Part shown: in pieces, positions 10,576-20,337 of the stretch
Position numbering within the stretch: position 1 is the first letter of the stretch
Layout of the letters: each line of letters opens with the position of its first letter
From: Ephemerocybe angulata
Taxonomy: Eukaryota > Basidiomycota > Agaricomycetes > Agaricales > Psathyrellaceae
Direction: 5' to 3'
Assembly (NCBI GenBank): GCA_013368325.1
Contig: JAACJK010000088.1
Location: 1-29,501 of the forward strand
DNA: 29,501 nucleotides
Notes under the pieces: model-generated
What the model was told of the DNA's origin: nothing
Databases searched by the model: none
What the model saw: only the letters and a program-made list of their open reading frames with translations
Made by a program: the position numbers and the translations under genes

Positions 10576-11436
10576 TCAGCTTCGTGTCCACTTGACGGTA
10601 AAATATAAGTACACACCGGTTTGTATCCTTTCAGACGAACCACATGACGAAGGGACGTTTAAGTTCCACGTTATCGAAGGAATGCGAGAACCGTAGCTTC
10701 CAGCGTCGGTGAAGTGGACGGAGTACATCAGGAGGTCGGGATACGCCCTGGAGAGTGCGGGGCAGGAGGGGTTCATTGGGCAAAGGTGACGTCCAATCGC
10801 GCGCGTTGCGTTTTCGAACATGGTAAAACCGTGGCCAACGAGCCTATCAAACACGGGGATGTCGAACGTTGATGAGCCGTCTTCAGGGATGACGATGGTG
10901 AAAAGCCCCTTGCGAGCCTCGGTGAGTTCGGGATAAAGGCAAACCGCGTCGTTGGAGGTGATGAAATTCATGAGGGCGGTTGTTGGGGCTTCGGTGATTA
11001 ACGCAATAGGGGGGACACGACATTGTATGAATAGAATCTCTCGGTCGAGCGTCGTATTGACCATGCGGAAGATCTTGACGATGTTGTCTCCGTATCCGTA
11101 GTGGCGGTATCCCAGCACCGTACATTTCTCATACGTGTGGAGGAGCGTGTCGACAAGGCGGTAGCCATTTCCCCGATCATCCGATGCATCGTTGTCGTCG
11201 TAAACCTGTTGGTGTGGGGCACCCAAGTCCGGGTGGGAGTCGGTGCTCGTCTGTGTATACACCTCCAGGACGCGAGGCATTGGGACTTCCTCGGCAAAGA
11301 TTCGAAGAGCCGCCATGCCTCCGATCACAGCCCCGTAGTACTGCATGGACTCGAGAAAGGGAGCGGGATCGAGCCCAAAGGTCCGGAGGGTGTTGCGCAC
11401 GCGTGTAGTGACCGGGGTGGCTACCAACTTCTCCAT
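10576..11436 (-). CDS. lineage-specific protein, possibly with a nucleotidyltransferase-like fold
   Basis: A single open frame of 286 codons starts at ATG 11436 (MEKLVATPVTTRVRNTLRTF); the frame extends further upstream only through a TTG. A CT-rich stretch precedes the ATG, as expected of a fungal core promoter. The segment YYGAVIGGMAALRIF, followed by LEVYT about 20 residues later, resembles the glycine-rich loop and D-x-D/E strand arrangement of NTase-like proteins common in mushrooms. The acidic catalytic pair is not clear, so any activity is doubtful. The rest (YGYGDNIVKIFRMVN, VCLYPELTEARKGLFTIVIP) is conserved-looking but unrecognised. No frame break is seen. Confidence 0.6.
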   Translation of the reverse strand: MEKLVATPVTTRVRNTLRTFGLDPAPFLESMQYYGAVIGGMAALRIFAEEVPMPRVLEVYTQTSTDSHPDLGAPHQQVYDDNDASDDRGNGYRLVDTLLHTYEKCTVLGYRHYGYGDNIVKIFRMVNTTLDREILFIQCRVPPIALITEAPTTALMNFITSNDAVCLYPELTEARKGLFTIVIPEDGSSTFDIPVFDRLVGHGFTMFENATRAIGRHLCPMNPSCPALSRAYPDLLMYSVHFTDAGSYGSRIPSITWNLNVPSSCGSSERIQTGVYLYFTVKWTRS

Positions 11437-11984
11437 GTGAAGGCACGAGTCGTGTAGGGAGCGACGGTCAGAGAAAGGGAGCAAGGAGACGATGAAGAGG
11501 GAGAGATCGAGAGGAAGGCGAAGTATTGGTGCGTCCTTGTCAGACGCTGACAGAAGGCGGTCATGAATACGACTGAATCAGACCTATCGGGAGACTTACT
11601 ATGTCGCTTGTTACAGAAGCTGCACCACTCCAGCTCCTCCCGGTACGGATAACGCTGAACGAGCCTTCGGATGCGCATCGGGGATGGGACAGGTAGGAGT
11701 GAAACGTAGGGAGTGAAGTGGGAGGGAGACGGGAAGTGTCGCGCGTACAATGGGTGCAATTCAAGGTTTCCCACGCCCCATCTGGCAGCCCCTCTCGGCG
11801 ATGCTCGACGAGGCACACGACATTTGTCGGCGGGTCTCCGTGACACGGAAGGGGTCAGCACAGAACGGTACACAGACCCGTGAGCTGAAAGTCAGATAAT
11901 AATAAGGATTCCAATGTCTACAGAAACATTGGACAGAACCAGCCATACAAATGCATGACTAGTTGATACAAAAGCAAGCGCCCG
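11437..11984. other. intergenic region with a possible small exon
   Basis: Most of this stretch is CT/GA-biased and reads as the upstream region of the minus-strand gene ending at 11436. One minus-strand segment near 11595-11690 reads RYPYREELEWCSFCNKRH, with a C-x-x-C-x-x-x-H spacing before a GTAAGT. It could be a 5' exon or a separate small gene; I could not build a full model. Confidence 0.3.
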
Positions 11985-14270
11985 CCTCTTAGAGAAGCAT
12001 TGCAGCAGTGGTTTGTGTAGTACGATGTCTGTAGGAACAACGGTTGTGTGGTCAGCAGTGGCACACTGTTTCGGGGCGGCCGTCCCACCTGTGGTATTAA
12101 TCAATGCCTCCAGAGCAAACGCAGGCCACATTTCATCGGAAAGTTGCTTCCAGAACCTTTCGTCGGATTAACAACTCTTACAGAAGCATTGCATGGGCGG
12201 TTTGAGTGGCACAATGTCTCTAGAAACAACGGTTCACTGGCACACTGTTCTGGGGCGGCCAACCCACCTGCGGTAATTATCGATGCCTCCAGAGGAATCG
12301 CAAGTCACATTTCGTTGGTGGGTTGCTTCCAGAACGTCTCGTTGGGTAACCGCCCCTTACCGAAGCATCGCAGGATTGGTTTGGGCCGTGCACTGTCTGC
12401 TGAAGCAACGGCCAGGCGGTGTACACTGCAATCATCGACGCCTCCAGAGGAAACACATGTCGCTTTTCGTCAGCGCATTGCTTCCAGAACGTCTCGTTGG
12501 ATGACCACCTTTTACTGAAGCAATGCAGAGTTGATTTGGGCGGTGCGATGTCTGTAGAAGCAATGGAAGGAGGGTCACCACTGGCGCACTGTTTCGGAGC
12601 GGCGGACCCACCTGCGACAATACCGATGCCTCCAGAACAAACGCAGGTCACATTTCGTCGGTGGGTTGCTTCCAGAACTCCTCGTCGGGTGACCGCCCCT
12701 TACCGAAGCATTGCAGGCCTGGTTTGGGCCGTGCGTTGCGGCCGGGCGGTGCTTTCAGAAGCATCGCAAGGGTGGTTTGGGTTGTACAATGTCTCTAGGA
12801 ACAACGGTTAATACCGATGCCTCCAGAGGAAATGCACGTCACATTTCGCCCGTCCTTTGATTCCAGAAGCTCTCGTTGGATGACCACCGCTTACTGAAAC
12901 AATGCAGAGGTGGTTTGGGCGGTGCGATGTCTGTAGAAGCAATGGAAGGAGGGTTAACACTGGCGCACTGTTTCGGGGCGGCGGACCCACCTGCGATAAT
13001 ACCGATGCCTCCAAAGGAAATGTAGGTCACATTTCGCCCGTTCTTCGCCTCCAGAAGCACTCGTCGGACGACCACCGCTTACTGAAGCAATGCAGAGGTG
13101 GTTTGGGCGGTGCGATGTCTGTAGAAGCAAGGGACGGGACCTTAATACCGATGCCTCCAGAGGAAATGCAGGTCACATTTCGCCCGTCCTTTGCTTCCAG
13201 AAGCACTCGTTGGATGACCATCGCTTACTGAAACAATGCAGAGGTGGTTTGGGCGGTGCGATGTCTGTAGAAGCAATGGAAGGAGGATTAACACTGGCGC
13301 ACTGGTTCGGGGCGGCGGACCCACCTGCGATAATACCGATGCCTCCAGAGGAAATGTAGGTCACATTTCGCCCGTTCTTCGCCTCCAGAAGCACTCGTCG
13401 GACGACCACCGTTTACTGAAGCAATGCAGAGGTGGTTTGGGCGGTGCGATGTCTGTAGAAGCAAGGGACGTGACCTTAATACCGATGCCTCCAGAGGAAA
13501 TGCAGGTCACATTTCGCCCGTCCTTTGCTTCTAGAAGCACTCGTTGGATGACCACCGCTTACTGAAGTAATGCAGAGGTGATTTGGGCGGTGCGATGTCT
13601 GTAGAAGGAAAGGACGGGACCTTAATACCGATGCCTCCAGAGGAAATGCACCTCACATTTCGCCCGTCCTTTGATTCCAGAAGCTCTCGGTGGATGACCA
13701 CCTCTTACTGAAGCAATGAAGAGGTGATTTTGGTGGTGCGATGTCTGTAGAAGGAATGGATGGACGGTCAACCCTGGCGCACTGTTTCGGGGCTCCGGAC
13801 CCACCTGCGATAATACCGATGCCTCCAGAGGAAATGTAGGTCACATTTCGATCGTTCTTTGCTTCCAGAAGCACTCGTTGGATGACCACCGCTTACTGAA
13901 GCATTGCAGGACTGGTTTGGGCCGTGCGTTGTCTGTAGAAGGAATGGATGGACGGTCAACACTGGCGCACTGTTTCGGGGTGGCGGACCCACCTGCGATA
14001 ACACCGATGCCTCCACAGGAAATGCAAGTCAGATTTCGCGCGTACCTTGCTTCCAGAAGCACTCGTCGGATGACCACCTCCTACTGAAGCAATGCAGAGG
14101 TGATTTGGGCGGTGCGATGTCTGCCGATACAATGGTTGCTTTCGGGCAGCGGGACACCTGCAATCATCCACCAGAGCCACTCGTGATGCAGGGAACCGAC
14201 TGGCGAGGTATGCGCGGTGGGAATGGCTGTAGAACCACAGGATGGATAAACACTCGTTACGCAAGAAACA
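11985..14270. repeat. satellite array, 188/146-bp monomers, 12 copies
   Basis: The landmark TG(C)CTCCAGAGGAAAT starts at 12105, 12284, 12439, 12627, 12818, 13006, 13152, 13340, 13486, 13632, 13820 and 14008. Spacings are 179, 155, 188, 191, 188, 146, 188, 146, 146, 188 and 188. The short form lacks about 42 bp that include CTGGCGCACTGTTTCGGGG. Monomers 12818-13151 and 13152-13485 form a 334-bp unit repeated almost without change. Each monomer also has internal related pieces (CCTCCAGAGG, CTTCCAGAAGC, CTGAAGCAATG, GTAGAAGCAATG). Edges are more diverged than the centre. Open frames inside are by-products of the periodicity. Confidence 0.92.
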
Positions 14271-14473
14271 CATTCTGAAATCTGGGAGTAATCTCTACAC
14301 AGACATTGGTGGGCGGACGCACTGCGCTCGATATCCATATTGGAAAAGAAAGGGGTGGACGTAACGGCCAGGGATAAGGAACTATAAGATCTAAAAGCCT
14401 CCTGCCCTCTTTCTCCTCCTCCTAGGCTCTGGATATCCGAGGTGCACTGAGCGGATTGGGATGTTGAAAGAGC

Positions 14474-14500
14474 TGTGCCACGCCGTTCAGGCGTGGCACA
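14474..14500. other. perfect 11-bp hairpin, Helitron-3'-end-like context
   Basis: The arms TGTGCCACGCC and GGCGTGGCACA are perfect complements around a 5-base loop. A CTAG follows on the plus strand at 14513-14516, 13 bases after the hairpin. This spacing resembles the 3' end of Helitron transposons (hairpin, then CTRR), but the base after CTAG is C rather than the expected T, and no 5' end was found. Confidence 0.5.
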
Positions 14501-14545
14501 CAGCAGGTTTGATCTAGCGTGGGCATTATTTACAGCTTACATAAT

Positions 14546-14577
14546 CATCCTCGCGGGCGAGGATGACCATCATCCTC
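14546..14577. other. two overlapping, mutually exclusive hairpins
   Basis: CATCCTCG/CGAGGATG (loop CGGG) spans 14546-14565. GAGGATG/CATCCTC (loop ACCAT) spans 14559-14577. They share the GAGGATG arm, so only one can form at a time. They lie 30-60 bp beyond the stop codon of the truncated NmrA-type gene. Confidence 0.6.
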
Positions 14578-14609
14578 ACGGGGGCGGTGTGTCTGGACCA
14601 ACATAGCTA

Positions 14610-14956
14610 TCAACGGATGCCCCCGATGAACGCGCCGTAGCACCCGTCCATGAACCGCCTCGCGGCATCCATGTCATAGAACGAGCCTTGCAGCAACCGC
14701 AAAGCTAAGTACGAGAGGAAAGCGGTGAGCAGTGGGGGGAGAGCGCACCTTGAAAGAGCTCAGCGCCCATCGCTGCAAGTTCCTTTGCTCGCCGGCTTGT
14801 CGGATCCCGAGTCAGAGCGCGCACGCGATACTGAGGCGGCGTGCCATCCTCTGCAGGGCCCAAGAGAAGCTTCGCGACAGCCATCCCTTGGGCACCCGTG
14901 GCGCCGATGATAAGGACGAGTTTCCTCTCAACTGGGGACGATTGAGGAAGTCCCAT
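14610..14956 (-). pseudogene. truncated NmrA-like NAD(P)-binding protein
   Basis: The start MGLPQSSPVERKLVLIIGATG lies at ATG 14956. The dinucleotide-binding loop GATGAQG, the following helix AVAKLLL, and the second strand YRVRALTRDPTSRRAKELAAMG are typical of atypical short-chain dehydrogenases of the NmrA family. An intron at 14687-14748 interrupts ELFQ/GSFYDMDAARRFMDGCYGAF, also typical. The frame then ends at GGIR-stop, after about 95 residues, where family members run to roughly 300. The substrate-side half is missing, so the product should not be a working enzyme or regulator. The break is followed at once by the hairpins described separately, suggesting a rearrangement junction rather than a point mutation. 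Confidence 0.8.
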
Positions 14957-15535
14957 CGCAATATGTGTAAGAAGGTCAGAGAGCTGGCGTCGCACCGTCG
15001 TGCCTTTTTAAGTGATTCGGCGAGGCCCCAGGCACGTCGGGTGCCTGCTTGGCTTCATACCCGCAGCGAGTACTGCCGGGGCTGAGATATCGTGCCCTCT
15101 CACTTCCACTGACTTCTGAGAAGCCACTGACATGATCTGTCTGCTTAACGCCCGGGCGTGAAGTACTAGACCGATCAACCCCTTGCGTGCTTGAGATGAC
15201 AAGGAAGGTGACTTACCTGATATGTACCTGCGGGCACCATACTCGTCGCCTTAATCGCAGAGCTGCTCTCTGCATGATGTTAGTCCCGAGGCCCAAACAA
15301 TGCTGAGAGAAAGTAGACGCGGTGCTGAAGCCATGCATAACCGCTGGGCAGGCAGAGGAGCACTCCTCAGAAGCTCGTGCAACCAGTGAATCGAAGATGG
15401 ATACAGCCTGAAGGTTGGGTACATGGATTCAGTAGTCACAATGGATAGATAGGTATTACGAAATAAAGACGGGTCAAGAAGCGAGTGGGGTTTCACCAAG
15501 TCCACGAAGCCAACTAAAAAAGATCGACCACGATC
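14957..15535. other. intergenic region, nothing recognised
   Basis: This stretch lies between the NmrA fragment and the stop codon of NCBP1. Minus-strand open frames at 15008-15202 and 15251-15505 have no recognisable motif. Part is probably upstream sequence of the NmrA fragment. Confidence 0.4.
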
Positions 15536-18500
15536 TACTCTTGCCCGGTAGCGACGTTCCAGATCTTCTTCAAAGTATCTCCAGCAGGATCAGACACGCC
15601 CTCGAATCTCCCAAACGAGACCGTCTCAAGGGTGTTAACATACGTTCTCAAATACGGGGCGTACTAAAATCGCGTGTCAGAACCAAAACATTCGAGTCGC
15701 ACAGAGAGGAAAAAGAACGCACCGCTCTGCAGAACTGCTTATACCACCCCCAAGTCTCCCAAGCGTTCCATTCATCCCTGCCCCAGTTGGCCCTGTTCTC
15801 CCAAGCCGACTCGGAGACCACGGTCCTAGCCTGAGGGTTCGGGTGCGGTGCGGTCGATGAAGGCGCCAAACAGCTAATGAAGCCTTCCAGCGTTTTTGAT
15901 AGGGCCATCCTTTGTTCCTTCGTCAGGCTGGAGTAGGCTTTAAGCGCAGCTACCAATTGCGGACTGTCTGCGTCGGCTTCTTCTACCAAAAGGTTCATTT
16001 GATCAGTTCTTTCGTTCGTATCCTTTGCGACCGAAATGAAATGAACGGAAAGGGAGAGATTACTCACCCTGCGGCTTAGTCTCAAGATCGACCTCCATGT
16101 TGGTATCAACCCCGCTCCCCGCCTTCGCCTTCGCCCGTGTGTCATCGTCTTCCTTCCTAAGTGCCACAACCTTCCTCCTCGCACTAACGACACGGCCATT
16201 AGCCTTGTCGATCGCTGCCCGCAGCAAATCCCATTCAAAGGCGCTCAAGTTCATCGGACTGACTTCGCTCAGCTGCCCGATAGCCGACCCATTGAGGAAC
16301 GTCCACCCCACCACATCCGTGGGGTCTACGATCTGGTACTGCATGAGCTTGTCAAACACAATCGCGACCATTTGTCTGTTGTGCTTCCAGAACGCGGCCG
16401 CGGCAGCCAGAATGTCAGTGCGTGCCTCCGCGCTGCCCCCGACACCGGTGGTAGATGAGGCCCCGCCACCAGCAAGGTTGCGAAGGAGAGGAAGGTAACG
16501 CTCGATGGCGTTGAGGAGATGGGAGAATGATCGAGAACCGATGTGGAGAAGAGACTGCACGGCGATCGACCGAACGGTGGAATCGACATCGGGTTCGTCG
16601 GAGGATTCGAGCGATTCGCGCAGGGTGTCGAGGTGGGTAATAACATCTTCAGCTTTAGCGCGGCCTCGGAAAAGATTGAGAATGGCTTGGGCGGAGTCGT
16701 GGTGCTTATGAGCTAAAACCGACCATTTAGCAGGGACAAGGAATGGATACGAAATAATGAAAACTTGCCAGGATCTTCGTATTCGAAGGCAGGCGTAGGC
16801 CCATTGTCAGGAATGGTGTACGCGTCGGCAGCCTGCATCTGTTCAGGCAGCGTTTTGAAGATGCGTTCGTGGTACGCCAAACGAATCTCAAATTCGATAG
16901 CCCGACGCATGAACGCACGCTTAGGATGCTGGACCGTGAGCTCAAGATCAGGTACCCTACATCATAGTGAGCTTCGTGTTTAATATATACCGCCAAATAA
17001 GCTTACCACTCCTTCCACACCCATTGGAATCCAAAGTTGGACATGTGAACAGCGAACCACTCGGCGAAGCGACGAGCAGCTTCAACATCAAGACCGTCAG
17101 CCAGAGATGTGTACAACCTTCGAATGGATTTGCCGACAGCAGGTCCGACGGTTGAGGGCGAAAGCTTGCAAATCTCAGTAATCAAACCGATGTAGTAGAT
17201 GGACTTCTTGGAGGATTCCGGGAGGATCAAGTAGGCGCCAAGGACCGTCTGGCATAGATGGTGTTAGGCAACTGTGTGCAGAGGTAAGATAGGGCTTGCA
17301 CTCACCTCGATAATGGTGCTCTCCAACTGCCAGTCCTTCCCAGGTGCCGGTTCGACCGCCATTGTTGAACCCGGTTTGGGCTTAAACGTCCCCGGCAAAT
17401 TCCACTTCGGATACTCCAACAACAACCTTGCACATTCTTTCCTGTTCACTTCGAAGATATCCAGAATATCCAGGATCGCAGTTCTGATGACATATCCAGC
17501 AGGGTTGACAAAGTCAGGCGAAACCTCGCTTGGGAAAAGGCGAGGGAAGAATTCGGGCCACTCATCCTTCTTAACTTGTGTTTCTTCTCCTGATGTGTCG
17601 GGGGAGAGGGTGTCCATTTCGATGGCTTCAGGAGGGACAAGGACGCTGGGAAGGACGTAGGGCTGGAGAACAGAGGGGTCGAAAGGAGGGTAGATAGCGT
17701 AAGGCCTAGGGAGACAGTTTTCAGTGTCGGCAAAGTCGCTTTCATTCAATTTCTTCAGGTTGGTGACCAGCATGTCGAGAAGCTGAAACCAACGTCAGTT
17801 GTGTGCTGAGCAACAAAAGGTAATCCATACCTCGATAGTGTTCTCTTGAGGGATGCTGTCTGAATGAAGCATTGATAGAGGCGCAACAAGCCATTTTTGG
17901 GAAGCAGTCGAGTCGATATAAGCCTGAATGGCGGTAATGATTTCGTCGGGAAACGTCGACGAATGCTCTTTGAGAATGGGGCCAGCCTAGAAAACCGTCA
18001 CAAAGTGGGATATTTCGACTAATTGGGTGACTCACAATCAACAGACCTTCTCCAGCACATAGACACGCCCGCTTTGCTCTCCCATTCGATACACCGAATT
18101 CGTCGAGGACAGCGGTGAAGGATCGCAATAGTGCCAACATTGAATCGGCAGATATCAACTTGGCAACTGTAAGATGCGCAAAGAAGTGTATCTTTTCAAA
18201 GACCCGAGTCAGCGTTGGCATTGTGTGGGGTTCCAACCGTCACTCACGCATAGCCGCGCTTCCCTCCATGCAGTCTGGTCAACATATCCCTGAAAGCCCC
18301 TCCAAAAGTCTTCTAGGATCAAGCGCCCAATCGGCGTCTCCTCTTCCGTAGGGTTGTCGGACTTGTTATGGAGTTGCCGGAGAAGTGTGGCGTAGTACGG
18401 AATCTTGAATGGCTGTTCTGTAACGCTATAGCTTTGGGTGAATACAACCCATTGGACCAGAACAGGGCGGGCACGAACCTAATTCTGAAAGCCTCAGACA

Positions 18501-18844
18501 AAAGGGGGATATTGCGAGGGATATGTTCACGTATTCTGATCTCTAAACGCCCTAGTTCTTCGGAGGGATCCTGCATGTGTAGGAGGGCGCCGTCAGTGTC
18601 CCATGCCACTATCCAGAAGCTGGAGAGGACTCACGACTTCGCCAAGCTTGATGATAGCAGCCTTCAACTGGTCGTCCGGAGTTTCCTGGTGGTCCCTGCG
18701 CCTGTCGTCGTAATCATCTGCGCGGCAAGACTGTAAATACATCGGTTCACTCTACGACCGGATGACTGAAGACTCACCTCGATGCCTGCGTCTGCCGCCA
18801 CCGCCTCCCTGGTAGTATCCACCTCCTCTTCTATCGTAGCTCAT
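15536..18844 (-). CDS. NCBP1: nuclear cap-binding protein subunit 1 (CBP80)
   Basis: This is the large subunit of the nuclear cap-binding complex, which with CBP20 holds the m7G cap of new transcripts and links capping to splicing, export and decay. It starts MSYDRRGGGYYQ at ATG 18844 and ends IWNVATGQE-stop at 15536. Twelve exons can be read in frame with no break. The N-terminal MIF4G region includes TPDDQLKAAIIKLGE, IPRNIPLLSEAFRI and TEQPFKIPYYATLLRQLHNK. The middle MIF4G-like region has IHFFAHLTVAKLIS, FTAVLDEFGVSNGRAKRAC and DTENCLPRPYAIYPPFDPSV. The third has FAEWFAVHMSNFGFQW, HPKRAFMRRAIEFEIRLAYH and AFWKHNRQMVAIVFDKLMQY. Length is about 880 residues, somewhat longer than the animal protein. 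The start is preceded by about 630 bp shared with a divergent gene. The intron 16713-16768 has a GC donor. Confidence 0.96.
16713..16768 (-). other. GC-AG intron in NCBP1
   Basis: The exon ending EYEDP joins AHKHHDSAQAIL only if the intron runs from GCAAGT to TTTTAG. The rest of the donor is a consensus match, as is usual for GC donors. All other introns of this gene use GT-AG. Confidence 0.85.
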
Positions 18845-19481
18845 GGTGGTGACTGAATGAACAAGTTCAAATCTCTTGATAGGAAAACGAAATTGATTCA
18901 ACAGGTCCCAAAATTCTGTTGGATGGACTGCAGTTGCGGTCAAAAGGTCCTCGAACTGAACGAAATTGGTCCGCTTGCTGGCCGCGATCACGTGTTTGTT
19001 TCGCACGCTTCCCGACTTTCTCGGGATCTCTAATTAAGCGCCGAGCTCGGCGTCTACCGTTTGACATGGAAACGACGGGATGACAGTGGGTTATCAATCC
19101 ACCACATTGTACCTGAGCTAATTGAACCTTATTTACGAAACGTAGCACAGGGATACCTCGACAAATCCCGCCAAGCCAGACCAAGCCACGCAAAGTTGGT
19201 TGTTCTACCGTGCCTAGTATATTGCTTTGTCAACTCACGCTGTGATTATTCGACGTCAAAGCGTGGAACAATGGAGCTCAGGCGGGCCATTTTATTTGTT
19301 TTTAATAAATGGTCGTTCTTCTTTGACGAAGCCACCCAGCGGACATTGTGTGGAGAGTAATCTTTATTCTGCCACGGCTCGGGGCTATATAAGACTGGCT
19401 CTCGCCAATAGTCGGCATCACCGTCACCCCGCCTCTACTACCATCTCTTAATCACTCATCCTACCAGCACCCTTCTACACT
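18845..19481. promoter_or_regulatory. divergent promoter region between NCBP1 and the 19482 gene
   Basis: About 630 bp separate two start codons pointing outward. It holds a palindromic E-box CACGTG at 18989-18994 and a strong TATA box at 19386-19393 for the plus-strand gene. No TATA box is evident on the NCBP1 side, as is common for housekeeping genes. Confidence 0.6.
19386..19393 (+). promoter_or_regulatory. TATA box
   Basis: TATATAAG lies 96 bp before the ATG at 19482, with a C/T-rich leader between. Spacing and sequence are those of a strong fungal core promoter. Confidence 0.8.
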
Positions 19482-20147
19482 ATGTTTTACAAGGCACCCA
19501 GGCTCGTCCACGGCTCATCTAAGCTCAACCCTAACTCGAAGAACTTAAACGCCGAGAAACGTGCTTCAGAGGACTGGCATGACTATGCTCCTTCCGAAGA
19601 AGACTTCTTCAATATTCTTTATGCCTTTTCAGAGAGTAGACAACAAGTTTCTCCAGAATCTACTGAGGGTGGCTTTTCAGTCCCCCGAATAGACTCTTGG
19701 ACCGATAGTGGAACACCCCAGAACGGAAAACTTGAATGGACACGCACTGTGAATGGCAGGCACTTCCCCTCAAGCGAAAAGACTCCTGCCATAGAGGAAC
19801 CCCGAAAGCTCCAACCCCTCAAACATCTTGAGAGTCTCGTTGATGCCGCAAATTCTTTTCGATCTGGCAACAGGGTCAGGGTGGATGGGAGTCGGCTCGC
19901 CGACAGCGGTCGGCGATGGCAGGTGGAAGAGAGCACGACCGAGTGCACCATCAACTCCAGCCGAGTTGTTTTCTTCTGGGACACTGTTGGCAATGTGCAT
20001 GGCACACTTATTTCAAGGGTCGAGTGCCGGGGCGACAAAACTATAGACCTGGAACTATATGATGTTTACCCCCCTCAGTACGAGCTGGGAGACGGTGATT
20101 GGGACACGGAAATGTCGTTCATTCTTGCTATCACATGTCCAGCTTGA
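19482..20147 (+). CDS. intronless protein of unknown function
   Basis: A single exon encodes 221 residues starting MFYKAPRLVHGSSK. A strong TATA box and pyrimidine-rich leader support this start. The N-terminal half is polar and probably disordered (EDWHDYAPSEEDFFNILYAF, then Ser/Pro-rich). The C-terminal half looks beta-rich (WQVEESTTECTINSSRVVFF, GNVHGTLISRVEC, IDLELYDVYPPQYELGDGDW). There is no signal peptide or membrane segment. I do not recognise it. Lack of introns among intron-rich neighbours and the strong TATA box suggest a regulated or recently arisen gene, which is inference. Confidence 0.7.
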   Translation: MFYKAPRLVHGSSKLNPNSKNLNAEKRASEDWHDYAPSEEDFFNILYAFSESRQQVSPESTEGGFSVPRIDSWTDSGTPQNGKLEWTRTVNGRHFPSSEKTPAIEEPRKLQPLKHLESLVDAANSFRSGNRVRVDGSRLADSGRRWQVEESTTECTINSSRVVFFWDTVGNVHGTLISRVECRGDKTIDLELYDVYPPQYELGDGDWDTEMSFILAITCPA

Positions 20148-20337
20148 GGTCCCGCGTGTAGGATAAGGGACAGCTAGGCTAGAACAATCTGTGTCTTTAG
20201 TTTACATCCACCTTCTCGAACACTCATCCTTCCAATGCTTCCCTACTTTGCTAGTGAATCTACCCTCAATATTCATTTTCGTGCTGCTCCTTCCACCGTA
20301 TATATCGTGCTCAATAATTGTAAGTACAATCATGAAC

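Noticed and set aside
11985..14270. Array considered as CRISPR
   Set aside because: Repeats are long, unequal and adjacent without unique spacers, and the genome is eukaryotic.
12048..14278. Many overlapping open frames of 60-150 codons on both strands
   Set aside because: They repeat with the satellite period, occur on both strands alike, and have no start context, introns or motifs; periodic non-coding DNA gives such frames when the unit length is near a multiple of three.
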